Positions 24,715 to 37,100 of a stretch of DNA of 64,000 nucleotides are shown here, one piece after another; within the stretch, counting starts at the first letter, position 1; each line of letters opens with the position of its first letter. The DNA lies in the NCBI RefSeq assembly GCF_032854445.1, contig NC_088301.1, forward strand, positions 5,934,044 to 5,998,043. The letters are read 5' to 3'. A program made the translations under genes and the position numbers. This stretch comes from Liolophura sinensis. Its lineage: Eukaryota > Mollusca > Polyplacophora > Chitonida > Chitonidae. The notes under the pieces were generated by a model. It ran no database searches. It saw only the letters and a program-made list of their open reading frames with translations, and was not told the DNA's origin.

Positions 24715-24720
24715 TTTATT
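24715..24720 (-). promoter_or_regulatory. Candidate polyadenylation signal of the RPTP gene
   Basis: Minus-strand AATAAA about 340 nt beyond the stop codon at 25058. The region is AT-rich, so chance occurrence is likely; no GU-rich element was confirmed. Confidence 0.3.
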
Positions 24721-25057
24721 TTTTAATTACCAAGACAAGAATGCCAAATTAATACAGTTTTAATCCAAAAGTAACAAATGCTTAAAAAACAACAGCGTTT
24801 TATAATAATAACTAATTAATTTAGTGTCAGCATATTGTCTAGATAGCTAAATGGCAATTACCGCTACAACTGCTCTCTACCAATAAATCGAATAATTCCC
24901 CAAAATAACAGCTGCATTTGAGCTTAAAGTAGTGCATGAGATAAAGTTAGCTTGAGGATTATCACAAGACCAAATCGTAAAAGTGACGAATGAGCCGTTT
25001 AAGCCGGAGTCCTTAGTTACAGTCCATATTTCGGGCAGACCGGGAATGACAAGATGT

Positions 25058-25132
25058 TCACTCCAGGTTCTCATATGTGTGCGCCGTCTCCAGATACACC
25101 TTGGCCACTTGGTGTACGAAATGGAACTGCTC
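25058..25132 (-). CDS. RPTP terminal exon: end of D2 and stop codon
   Basis: 75 nt, phase 0, TTTACAG acceptor. It encodes [20 protein letters not shown] followed by ENLE and a TGA at 25060-25058. EQF.F.....YLET is the normal closing helix of RPTP D2. The upstream intron contains a 550-bp terminal-inverted-repeat element (25907-26457). Confidence 0.87.
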   Translation of the reverse strand, partial: EQFHFVHQVAKVYLETAHTYENLE

Positions 25133-28100
25133 CTGTAAAGAAATTATCGGTGATGGATATACATAACAAAATCCGGTTATAAGTTGTGCAAGACTCTACT
25201 GGAGGCTGGGGAAGACGTTGTATTAATTTGATTTTATTTCATTGAGTTACGCCGTACTTAATAACATTTTACTTCTATGACGGAGGTCAGCATTATGGTG
25301 TGAGCAAACGGGGCAGAGCTAGGGGGAAACCCACGACCATCTTGTAGGATGATGTCCTGTAGGCATAGATTATTTTGTTTGATTCTTTTCACATGGGCGA
25401 GGAGACGTCTCCAATTGTACACAGAATGGAACTGATCTGTACATTCCCATTGTACTGTTGGCTACCGGGCCAATTCACTGGTAGCCTTAACTACCCCACG
25501 GATGATCTAGAAGTCTGCAAATGTCTATTTGATAGCTCAAGCACTAAGGTTTATTTTCATTTCATTTTGGCAATTATTCTACTAGACTTTCTACTTTATT
25601 CAGGCGTCGTAAACCTGTTCTCTATTGTAAATGACGCTCAGAGCACAGAATGCAGTTTATTCAGATATAGCCGGAAAATAACTCCTTACGGGTAAGATAA
25701 AATAGGTCCACGGATTTGTGCCTGAAAAGACCTCTCATTGAGGCAATCTGATTGGCCAAAGAGAGGACATCCGCTTAGACATGGCCTTTTAAGTAGGGCT
25801 CTCTTGTATAGACAGTCTTATTTAAAAATCTCATTTTGACTTTATTACTGTGCGTGTAAAGATCTTGTCTTCGAGAAGCAGCAAACAGAATAATATAAGG
25901 TTTCATTCTAACTGTTCATGTAAATGCTTTAATAGTAGCAAATTACACATCCGCTAGCACCAGGGCTTCAGCAAAATAAGATGAAAAAATGCAGTGCTAA
26001 AATTGCAATTTATTAGGTGTAACTCATCTAGTCTTACTCAAAACCCTGTGTTTTCGTCACATTTAACATACAATAACATTAGTTAACACTTTTTATAAAT
26101 TCATATAACAAATGACTTATTCAATTCTTTTTATTTTCCATTAATGAAAATAACTGGAAAATCTGCACAATGCAAGATATTATTAGTCTCCATGTTGTGC
26201 TCCTTTATAGTCTATGTCCGTATAAAGGGGGATTACTCTGGTGGGCTAAACATCCCCGAGACCTGGTCCAATTGCATGCTTTCAATGTGATGGTTTTCTT
26301 AAAACATGATGACAATACAGATTCAGATTATTTCTACGTCAGTCACATTTTACAAGTTGCAATTAACGTCGTCTCTAATTCTAATTTAATTCCGTTTCAG
26401 CCCGGGTGCTAGCGGGTATCTAAAGTAATACATTTAATCATTTACATGAACAGTTAAATTAAAATCCCACCGAAGTAAATTGTCTGGACGCTGGATATCA
26501 CCGGTTATGTGTGACCATTTGTCAACTATCGTGCTCTTGTCGATATTCTCATTTTACTGACTGTTCTGTGGGCTTTTGTATTCACAAGGTACACTACTAC
26601 CGTGTATCCATGTCTCCAGCTTATATTATTGCCAGTATAGCCCTGTGTATTGCTTACCAGGTCAGTGAAAACCTCCGGTCTATTGGCCCTCATCTGTTTC
26701 ACCGTGTGGACGATGTTCACTTGCTGGTCCACCTTCAGTCTCTCAATCACCGACGCAGCCACACAGAACACACCGCATTTTGTCACACCGTCTCTGAACA
26801 TCAAAGCATTCTTTCACAGACAATTTAATAGGTAACTTTCGAACACTTTCGTAACTGAAGGTAAAACAACACAATCCTCATGTATCATTTAAAATGTGAA
26901 ACATTTTTGGCTTGTCACATGACAGAATATGACATTTGTTTTACCTTTGTCGATAAAAGAGTTCGATCTCGAAATAAGTATTATGATACAGTATTCCTTG
27001 TTACTGCTACAACACAGTAACAGTATCCCTAATTACGCCTACAACACAATAACAGTATCCCTGATTACTGCTACAACACAATAAAAGTATCCCTGATTAC
27101 TGCTACAACACAATAACAGTATCCTTGACTAGTGCTTCAACACAGGCAGTATCCCTTATTACTGCTACAACACAATAACAGTATCCCTGATTCCTGTTAC
27201 AACACATTAGCGGTATCCCCGAGTACAATAACAGTATCCCTTATTACTGCTACAACACACAGACAGTATTAGTGGTTACAGGTTTCATTACGGCTTCAAC
27301 TCAATAACAGAATCCATTATTACGGCTACAACACAAATAACCTTCAGTACAATGTTCAATTAAACCAGGACAAAGGCATAATGCTGGTGCAATAACAACT
27401 TACCTACAATGCACCAGAACAGGTTCGTTGCCCGTTTTCTGTTGCCATTTGGTCGCTTCGTTTATGATAGCCAGTAGAGATGGTATCGAGGAGGGGTCTG
27501 GTACATTTACACCTGGCCAGAACTTACATCGGAACTGCTTGATATGATGCGCTGCATTCTGTTAAATGTATAGAAATTTCATTGAACTTTTTCGATGACA
27601 GCAGTGAATCAAACCTAAAATTATTGATGTCGAAAATGAATACCCCGTTAAGTTTTCATAAAATGAGTACATAGTTATTAGACCAAACTGAGAATTCGTC
27701 TAAAAATACTGCCTAAATTACTAGGGAACTATACAATGGTTATATTGTACGTTTGTGGAGTCCTTACCGTCTCCTTGTGAGCCAAATGGTAGGTCCATAC
27801 GGAGAAGCCCTCGCGCTCCACTTTGCCCTGAATTTTCACAACAAAGGGGTCGAACTGAGTCTCTTCTTTTGGCCAGTATACTCCAACATCCTTTGGAAAA
27901 TATGACATTTTAACCGTTAGCACAAATCTCAGGATTTATTATCATTTAAAATATGGCCTATTAGGTAAAATTATTTAATCTGCTGTTTTTATCGTAAAAC
28001 ACTGATAAAAGGCACACAAAACTTTAAATGGGTTCACCTTCGTCTCAATCCCTGAGAGTTCAGTTATAATCCAGTTGCGGTCAAAAAGTTTTTTGTGAGG

Positions 28101-31100
28101 TGAAGTTACCTTATTTAGCATATATTTCTCTAATTGCTAAATTCTTTCATTTCAAATCGCTGTCATGTGAGAATACACCGGTCCATTTAAAAGTTATTTT
28201 GTAACAAAAATATTTTTGACCTCACTTAGGCTCACATTACTTTTTACGATGGCGACATACAGCCACAGAATCCAACAATTAAAATGGTTATAGCTCACAT
28301 CTAAAAAAAAAAAAACAAAAAAAAAAATACTATTCCTGTGAGCGGAATTTAAAAGCCGTGATTAATCTCGTCTTTCAAGGCAAGTATCGTTCTGAAGTGT
28401 GCATGTGGATAAACCATACATTACACCTTGTGTGACCCAAAACGCCGTGTCTGACTCGTACGTTGATCAGTTACAAAACTAACCGTATCACGTGGCTTGA
28501 CAACGTCTATCATGACGATAACACTTATGCCGTGGTCATACACCAGGCGCCAGAAATCCAGGACTGTGTTGGGTAGAGGAGTCTGGGTGACAATGAAACC
28601 CTTCTTCGATCTGAACGTCTGTAACATAAGAAGCAAGATGCAGGAATTGCGAAGAAACAAAGTCAACCTTTTCTTTTTATTCACTTACAAATAAGTACGG
28701 GGTTATGGAAAAGTGGGAATCTGTGACACAAATACAAGGAATACTCCTGTGTTGAATACAGTTAGGTGGCTATTACAACTATGTTTATTTGTCAGTTCAT
28801 TTCCTGATTTTGTCACCAGGAAAATAAGCTCTCATCACTTACTGGTAAGAACACGGCATTGATGTAGTTGTTGCCCTCAGGTACCGGCGTGGACAGGTAC
28901 GGTCTGCATATGTCCGCTGTCAACAGAGAAACAGGCGCACTGTCAGATCTCACCACCGCTTCCATCTCCGTATTTATAGCCGCAATCTGTTTTTCGACGA
29001 CTACGGGGTTGATTGTTATGTTGGAGATGGCCTCCGTGGCTTAGCGCGCTAGCGCAGTGTAATGACCCAGGAGCCTCTCACCAATGCGGTCGCTGTGAGT
29101 CGCTGCTCACGCTGGCTTCCCCTCCGGTCGTACGTGAGAACGTTGCAAGCAACATGCGGATGGTCGTGGGTTTCCCCGGGCTCTGCCGGGTTTCCACTCA
29201 CCATAAAGCTGGCCGCCACCTTATAAGTGGAATATTCTTCAGTACGGTGTGAAACACCAATCACATAAGTAAATAAAAAAATGTTATGTTGAAATCCCGG
29301 AAACCCGGGTAGCTACAGTCCCGGGCAAATTTAAGACAACATATTCGATAAATATTTCGTACTAAGGGGAATAGTGTAGAGCTTGTCCGTGGGAGAGCAA
29401 TGTGTAACACGTGTATGCCTTGACGGTTGGTCAGAATCAAGGTTGTATATCCATTTATCATACACCTATCTGTCTACGGCATCCGATACAAGCCATCTGA
29501 TACAAATTTTGTGTCAGACGAATACAGTGCTCTTTCTGGGACTACTCAGGAAGTCTCTGAGCTTGCTTGCTTTTGCAACTCTGATAACAAACAAATCGTC
29601 ATCGGCAATCCTGCGAATTCTTTCCAAGCTGAAATTTGACAGTCACGTACAGCGTTGTTGAGAGCTGCAGTAATTGTGTTTTTTTTTAATCAAATTAGTT
29701 CAGTTATATTCCAGTTTGACATTTGATTTCTTTATGTTGTGGCTGTGAATCACAGTTTAGTGAAATTTCCCCTTCACTTCGTTGAATAAAGAGATATAAG
29801 ATAAATAGATCATCACGACTGTGTATGTTCCGTGAAGTTGTATCAACCTCTCGTTGTCTGAGGTTGGGCTGTTGCATCAGCCTTGCCCGACGACAGCCCG
29901 ACTCCAGACAACTCGATGTTGATACATCATCGCGGATAGCGCACAGTCATGACAATCTCCATGCGTCTCTACACTGTTCACGCACAGAAGCAAGTCTTTC
30001 GGTGACGTGGAACTGGGGAACACTACTCTCACAGGATTTTGGTGACACGATAGGCTACTGGTCTTATTCAAAGCTTATCAGCATTCACTAAGAATGAGGC
30101 AGAGTATAAAGATCGAGTCAATTGAACAGTTTTGATGTTACGTGCACTGGAAGAGGGTTTTAGGTGTTACGTCAGGACTATTAGTGAAATTTGCCCCACA
30201 ACGTGGATAACGGAAGTATTCGCCTGTACCGTTGTATTGTTCCACCAAGTACCTGAAAACTGTTCTCTATCAAATTCACATGTTTCTATTCTTTGAGTAC
30301 TGGGGGACCACAAAAGCAGCGATCACTTCTTGAGAATGTTGGGTGCAGTTTTCTGAGCTTGTGGCATATCTTATACGGGCAACACTCTTCACACGTGACC
30401 TTGCCGTTATGGTGAGCAGAAATACATGATCTCCGAGTATCAACATTTATTTCTCATGCTAAGTACCACAGAGGGTAGACACCCTGCCATGAGTAATTAT
30501 AATCTAACTTCCAGACTGGACCAACCTGCCAAGATTCGGCTTGATCTGTTTTTGATGACATTGTCCGGATGACGGGCTGTGGTAAGCACGCCTTCGGTCA
30601 GAGGAGATGTCAGCCGCTGTAGACACTGTGTGATACACAAAAATAAATGGTATAGGGATATAACTACAATAAGCACGAAGGACCCATCCACAAATATTCT
30701 GTCAACTGAACGCCACAGCGTTCTGACACCGTTACACACCATTCACACACATAAATGTTATAGCAATATAAGTACAATAATCACGAAGAACCAATCCACA
30801 CAAATGTTCTGTTAACTTAACGCCACAGCGTTGTGACACCGTTACACACCATTCACACACATAAATGTTATAGGACTATAACTACAATAACCACGAAGAA
30901 CCCATCCACACAAATGTTCTGTCAACTTAACACCACAGCGTTGTGGCACCGTTACACACCATTCACACACATAAATGTTATAGTAATATAACTACAATAT
31001 CCACGAAGAACCCATCCACACAAATGTTCTGTCAACTTAACGCCACGGCGTTGTGACACCGTCACGCACCATTCACACAGGTAAATGTTATAGTAATATA

Positions 31101-34100
31101 ACTACAATAACCACGAAGAACCCATCCACACAAATGTTCTGTCAACTTAACACCACAGCGTTGTGGCACCGTTACACACCATTCACACACATAAATGTTA
31201 TAGCAATATAACAACAATATCCACGAAGAACCCATCCACACAAATGTTCTGTCAACTTAACGCCACAGAGTTGTGACACCGTCACGCACCATTCACACAG
31301 GTAAATGTTATAGTAATATAACTACAATAACCACGAAGAACCCATCCACACAAATGTTCTGTCAACTTAACACCACAGCGTTGTGGCACCGTTACACACC
31401 ATTCACACACATAAATGTTATAGCAATATAACAACAATATCCACGAAGAACCCATCCACACAAATGTTCTGTCAACTTAACGCCACAGCGTTGTGACACC
31501 GTCACGCACTATTCACACAGGTAAATGTTATAGTAATATAACTACAATAACCACGAAGAACCCATCCACACAAATGTTCTGTCAACTTAACGCCACCGCG
31601 TTGTGACACCGTCACACATCATACACACAGATAAATGTCTTCAAATCTGCTGCAGTATTTGTGACCACCGATTGGTCGTATTGTGACTTGAAATGATCAA
31701 TAAAAATCCAAGATGGGTTTACGAATGTCACTAGGTCATATTCTTCACCTTGTGATAAAACGCACAACACACAACAAAAAAACACAAGTTTATCCTAACC
31801 TGGAACTGTTCTGCCATCTTGGTCATGCCGGTCTCTGGGTCAGGAGCACACAGCTCGGCAAAGACACGGTGGAATTCCGCCTCGCCAATATAGCTACTCC
31901 CAAGAACAAAAGCCTCGGCGAGGGCTTCGTGAAGGAATATGTATTGCTCCTAGATCAATTAACAGGTACAAAACACATATTTTTTAATTTGTAGATACAA
32001 TCATATCCGTGACGACTTTTTTTATATCTGGGAATTATAGGTGATCAAGCATGAAACGAAGATGGACAAGTGAAAAAGAGCAACAAAAAGGCCAATATAA
32101 CCGGCGCCAGAAACAATTTCTTCATTTCATCACGTAATAAAAAATTCCTCTTTCCTAGCGGACGGTTATTAAAAAAAACACATCAGTAGGTTTTTTGTAA
32201 ATAAAGCAGCAGTAAAAAGCTATGCTATTATGATACAGAGAGTGTTTTTACCTCTTTCGGCACAAAATATGAATATCGTATCATTTTATCTTGGATAGAC
32301 AGCTTCAGGTGGAGAACCTCATCTGAAGCAGTCTAGATTGGTCTGCCATCGGGGACCGGGGTTTGTAAAATGCCATATTTACCAATGCCTGGACCATGTT
32401 AACTCGCTGTTCCCGGAGCTGTCTCACACAGGCCGGCACATCCACCACCCCCTCGTCTTGAGCCTGGGAGATCAGATAATCCAGAGCTATGTATGTTCCC
32501 GTGCGACCCACACCAGCGCTATGTAAGGGAAAGGAAAATAAACGGCCAATTACTTCTCTCCGAACGACACGGCTACTGCCTCTTCAGCAAACACTCCATT
32601 GTCACTGTGATTAATACCGAAGTGAAAAAGTAAAAACACAAAAAATGCGAACAAAAAAAAAAACAGACAAAAGCAATAACAATTATCTCTTTATACTTAG
32701 TCGAAAGATACCCGGTTTGAAATAAATACTCAGAACGCGTTGCTCAAAAATTCCTAATTTTGATTGGTTGAAGTGGCGGTGTGTCTTCACTGATATGCAT
32801 GCCTAACACGGAAGTAGAGTTTCAACCACCGAGCATAAAATCAAAAGCGCTTCCATTTGCAGATGGGTTACCTGCAGTGCACGACGATTGGTCCGTTAAG
32901 CTGCGTCTGATAAGCGTTAACTTTGTCCCGAAAATCCAGTAACCCAGTAGGTTGAGCAGGGGCTCCGTGATCAGGCCAGGCCGTAAAGTGGAACTGCTTG
33001 ACCGTGTGGCTTTCCGTCTTTGTCTGAGCACCAAATAACATATGACGGGCAAGATAACAAATAAATCCTTCACCCTCCACCTCAGGGCAAAATTGGACGT
33101 TCGTAAAATGAATGATATAACTTTTTTCTAGGCTGGTCACATAATGTAATAATTTTTCTGTAAAAAAATCCTTACACAAAGAGTGGCTTGGAATTACCAA
33201 ATGTCATTAAACAACATATACCGTTTGTTCAAAATGCTTAAACTTCACGAAGAAGAATTGAAAGAATATGCACAACGATTCACGATTAGATTTCAGGCAT
33301 TGATAATATCCTTGAAATTCACAGTACACTTCGCGTAAAACTTCCCATCCACTCACCTGGTTGTGAGTCAGGAGCAGAGTTCTCACGATAAACTCCCCGT
33401 AAAACTCCTCATTCAGTAGTGTCACAGTAATCAGGCCAAAACTCTCTGATCCTTCGTCAGGCCAGTATTGGCAGCACTTGGTCTGCAAAACAGAAGAAGC
33501 TGGCGTGAAAATCCAAGCAAAACAATACAGTCACAGCTGGTATATTAGTGCCAGAACAAAAGGTGTCGCAATATGAATTCAAGCTGGTACTGTGAGCAGA
33601 ACTTGTCTGTGTGGTTAAGGTGCTTGATTTTCTTCCTCTTCCGTCCAAAAACAAAAACGTCTTATGTATTTATCACAGAGGAATATTAATTAAGGTGATC
33701 AAAAACAAGTAAATAAACAATTAAATAAAGAATCGAGTTGATGTGGTATGTAGGACTATTTGGGGAGCTGTGTGGATCGTGAGCCGTTGTCGTGATGTCT
33801 TTAAACTGGTATTGTCACAAACTGTATGTTAACAGGTGTTGTCCCGAAAAGTACTTTAAATGAGATCGACTTTCATTATTTTCTTCAGCACGTGTTGCAG
33901 CAGCGTGTATTTCTGTCAGCCATGAAATGTTCTACATTTTATGTGTGTGGTGTATGCAGTTTGTCAGATAATTGAAACAATAGAATGGAGTCCTTAATTA
34001 TACGTACATATTTCATCGTTAAACATATATTCTGTCAGTAAATATTTATTATAAATCTTATTGTACACTAATTTACACAACCTCGCCCTATCTCCATGGT

Positions 34101-37100
34101 CTAGACTACATCCCTTTAGTTGAAAATCGTGTATTCGAATAGAGTGAACATGCATAGAAAGATTTGGGGATAATTTTAACAAGATATACAGCAAACCCGC
34201 CGTTCACGTGCCTTTGTTGTCTCCATTAAGTTGGTCACCATGATAATCTTTCCAGACTTCTGTTCCCAGATCATGCGCAGAAAATCGTGTAGGATGACGT
34301 CATTAGGACCTGTGCAAAAATCAATCCACAGTACATTTGCCAAATGTCAATGTCAAAACGCCACTTAATTGTAAAAAAAATTACAAATTACCAAATTACA
34401 TCCGTGGGAGTGAAAAAGAAATTAACCGCATTGTTTAAAATTTAGTTATAACTCATGAATCAACTTTCAATTTGGAATTCTTGCGAGGCCGCGAGATACA
34501 CCATATTATAGAAACCGGAAAAACGATGCCCGTGACCTGCACTTTCTGTGTCATTATATAAAAAACGTATAAGAGGGATCGTGTAACGTAGCCGTGGAAA
34601 TAGGTGTGTTATTGGGTTGTAGAAAACATTTCACTTGATTGGTTAACGCTGATATAGTATGGTGGCGCATTCCACTTTATGATGTGCTGGATTTTGTTTA
34701 CTTTGAACTGAGATATCTGCGTTATATTACTTGCCTTGAGATGCGATGTATTTCTTCGGTTCGTTGTAACCCTGTAAATCCACAAAATCGTTAGACATCC
34801 GTTCCTATTTTCTAGCGGATAAATACCACGATCTTCCATTAAACCTTGCATTTACTCGAAATGGTTTAAATCGTTTTAACTAATCAACAACTCCGTTAAA
34901 AGTCTAGGGGTAACTTAGCTTCCACACTTATAAATCATTTCTGTTTATTGTTCTGTCTCCTTTTATCTTTCTGTGATTAGCAAGACCAATCGGTTGACGT
35001 TTAAATATTGTAACCCACATTTATGTAGCAGGCATTGATGTAGTCAGTAGCCTGGCCGTCTGTCACAGATAACAACACCCTGGAATGGTCGTCTGAAAGC
35101 AGAATACGAGACATAACTTGAACATTAAGTATAATCATGGATGTTTGTTACATTTGTTATAATAGATGGTTTCACTTTGTCTGAAATAGACGACCCACTT
35201 ATAGTATTCATTTGCTTCCCATATAAGAAAAGGCTTGTGTTTCGAAATCTCAGTATGAATTATATCAAAACTACATTGCATAATAATACCAGAGGGCAAC
35301 CGAGCTCTGCGCGTGGATATTCTACAGATAGTAAATAGCAGCCAAAACACTCATCAAAAGTCAAGACACTGGGTTTAGTAATATCTGCACATTTTCTGTT
35401 GCAGATTGCAGATGGAAACGGTCTATTGTAACCTCATCAATAGAACATAGATATTGTATATTAGAAGCATATAAATGGATATTTTAAGTACAGAGAAGTA
35501 CATTTATGTCACACACTCGTTAGATGATTCTTTATCTGCTTACTCTCAATTCACACTGATTGGAGCATACAAGCATGGAAATAATCTCAGGCGTCTTCTC
35601 ATGGGTCATTGCGTCGCCATTCACTGTGGTAAGATTAACAGTGCAGAAGCACCATGGGTATAACACAGTGGCAGGCCTCTACGAACTTATGTACTGCTGC
35701 TCCCATGTGTACAACCCGTACACAATCTTCTAAGGCAGCAATATGTTTAAGATCTCGAAGGATAGGAAAGGAAACAACTCAAGAATGGTGTCATTTGTAG
35801 GTCGCAGATCCAGATGTGTATTTTTGGTCTTTAAGTCCGAAGTCGTCTAGCGTTATACATGTACTATAAATTCCACAATGCATGTATATCAGTCATTTCT
35901 AATTTTGTCAAACATTTCGATTATTCACTGATATAAATCTGAAGGAATCTAAAACACTACACTAAATTTTCTGTTAGAAGTTTGTCTTTGAACAAAGGTT
36001 AGGACGGCAGTGGTAAGCTGTGGGTGATGTTATTGACCTTTCTGTGAAAAAGTAAAGATCTTTATATTGTTAACATCGAGTTTGTCTTGCACTTGACGTT
36101 TACACAAAAAGTTTATCTATTGTAGTGTATATATGTGCATGTTTGTCACACGCTTGGCATTTATCAGACCATCGGAGGAAAGCTCTGCACATTTTGTGCA
36201 CATTCTAAGGGTACCACACTCACACGCCACGAGGCTTCGATAGCGGCTTTTCGCTTTATTCTCAGGTTTGTCAGCCGCGTCATGCTTCGCGTGCAAACCA
36301 ACGGGGAATTTCTGAAATATATAGATAGTATACGAGGAGTTAGCAAACTCCTATGCGTATATTCAGATATCAGTTTCTGTAAATCTCGCCTGATGACTGT
36401 GGAAAATATAACACACTGTTGATAAAGTTTTTTTTCGTGTAAATAATTTGTAATCTATGATGCAATGCCACAAACGAATCCATTAAGTGCTTAAGTAACC
36501 AACGGTCATACAAAACAACTGGCAAAGTAACCAAATTTCTATCGTTCTAATCCCGACACTTTTTCATTTGCCGTAGTCAGTTTGTGTGTGAGGTAGAGGA
36601 AGTAGCCATAATCGGTTTCTTGCAGAAGAATGGTGGACTCCTAAGCTCTACACAGACTGGGAATGCTAATCATTTCAAAACAATTCAAACGTTTGTGAGT
36701 TTGTTTACTTCGAATTCTTTCTTGAAGCCATTCGCTGCTTTCTTCCTCGCACCGTAGTCTGGGAATTCGCTCACAGACACTTCGGTCGGGACGACGTCGG
36801 CGTTAACGTATGGATTAACGTCACCCTGTGAGTTGTCTTCCTGATCGTCGCTGTCTTCCTGAAACGCTGCCAGCGTGAAATAGGAAAAGATATTTTATTT
36901 CAATATTCACACACTTCATAATTATTTTATACAACACGCTTAATTAAAAACTAATACTTTTTGAGAACAAGATGACATACTTTCGAGAAAATCATCCTTT
37001 AAACAAATATAATGTTTAAATGAAGAAAAGTTCAACGCTTAACTTAATGAGTCTATTGGAAGAGTTGGTGCGGAAATGAATATCTATACCTATGTTATTC

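Noticed and set aside
26170-26412. Plus-strand 80-codon frame
   Set aside because: It falls inside the 550-bp inverted-repeat element and has no transposase motif.
29285-29330. Candidate D2 N-terminal exon ending [10 protein letters not shown] on the minus strand
   Set aside because: The phase could fit, but it lacks the KNR motif, the donor (GTTTCC) is weak and there is no good acceptor; similarity looks like chance.
30250-30330. Minus-strand KNRN string as the missing D2 exon
   Set aside because: It is followed at once by a stop, the nearest donor leaves phase 2 rather than phase 1, and the flanks do not look like a PTP domain.
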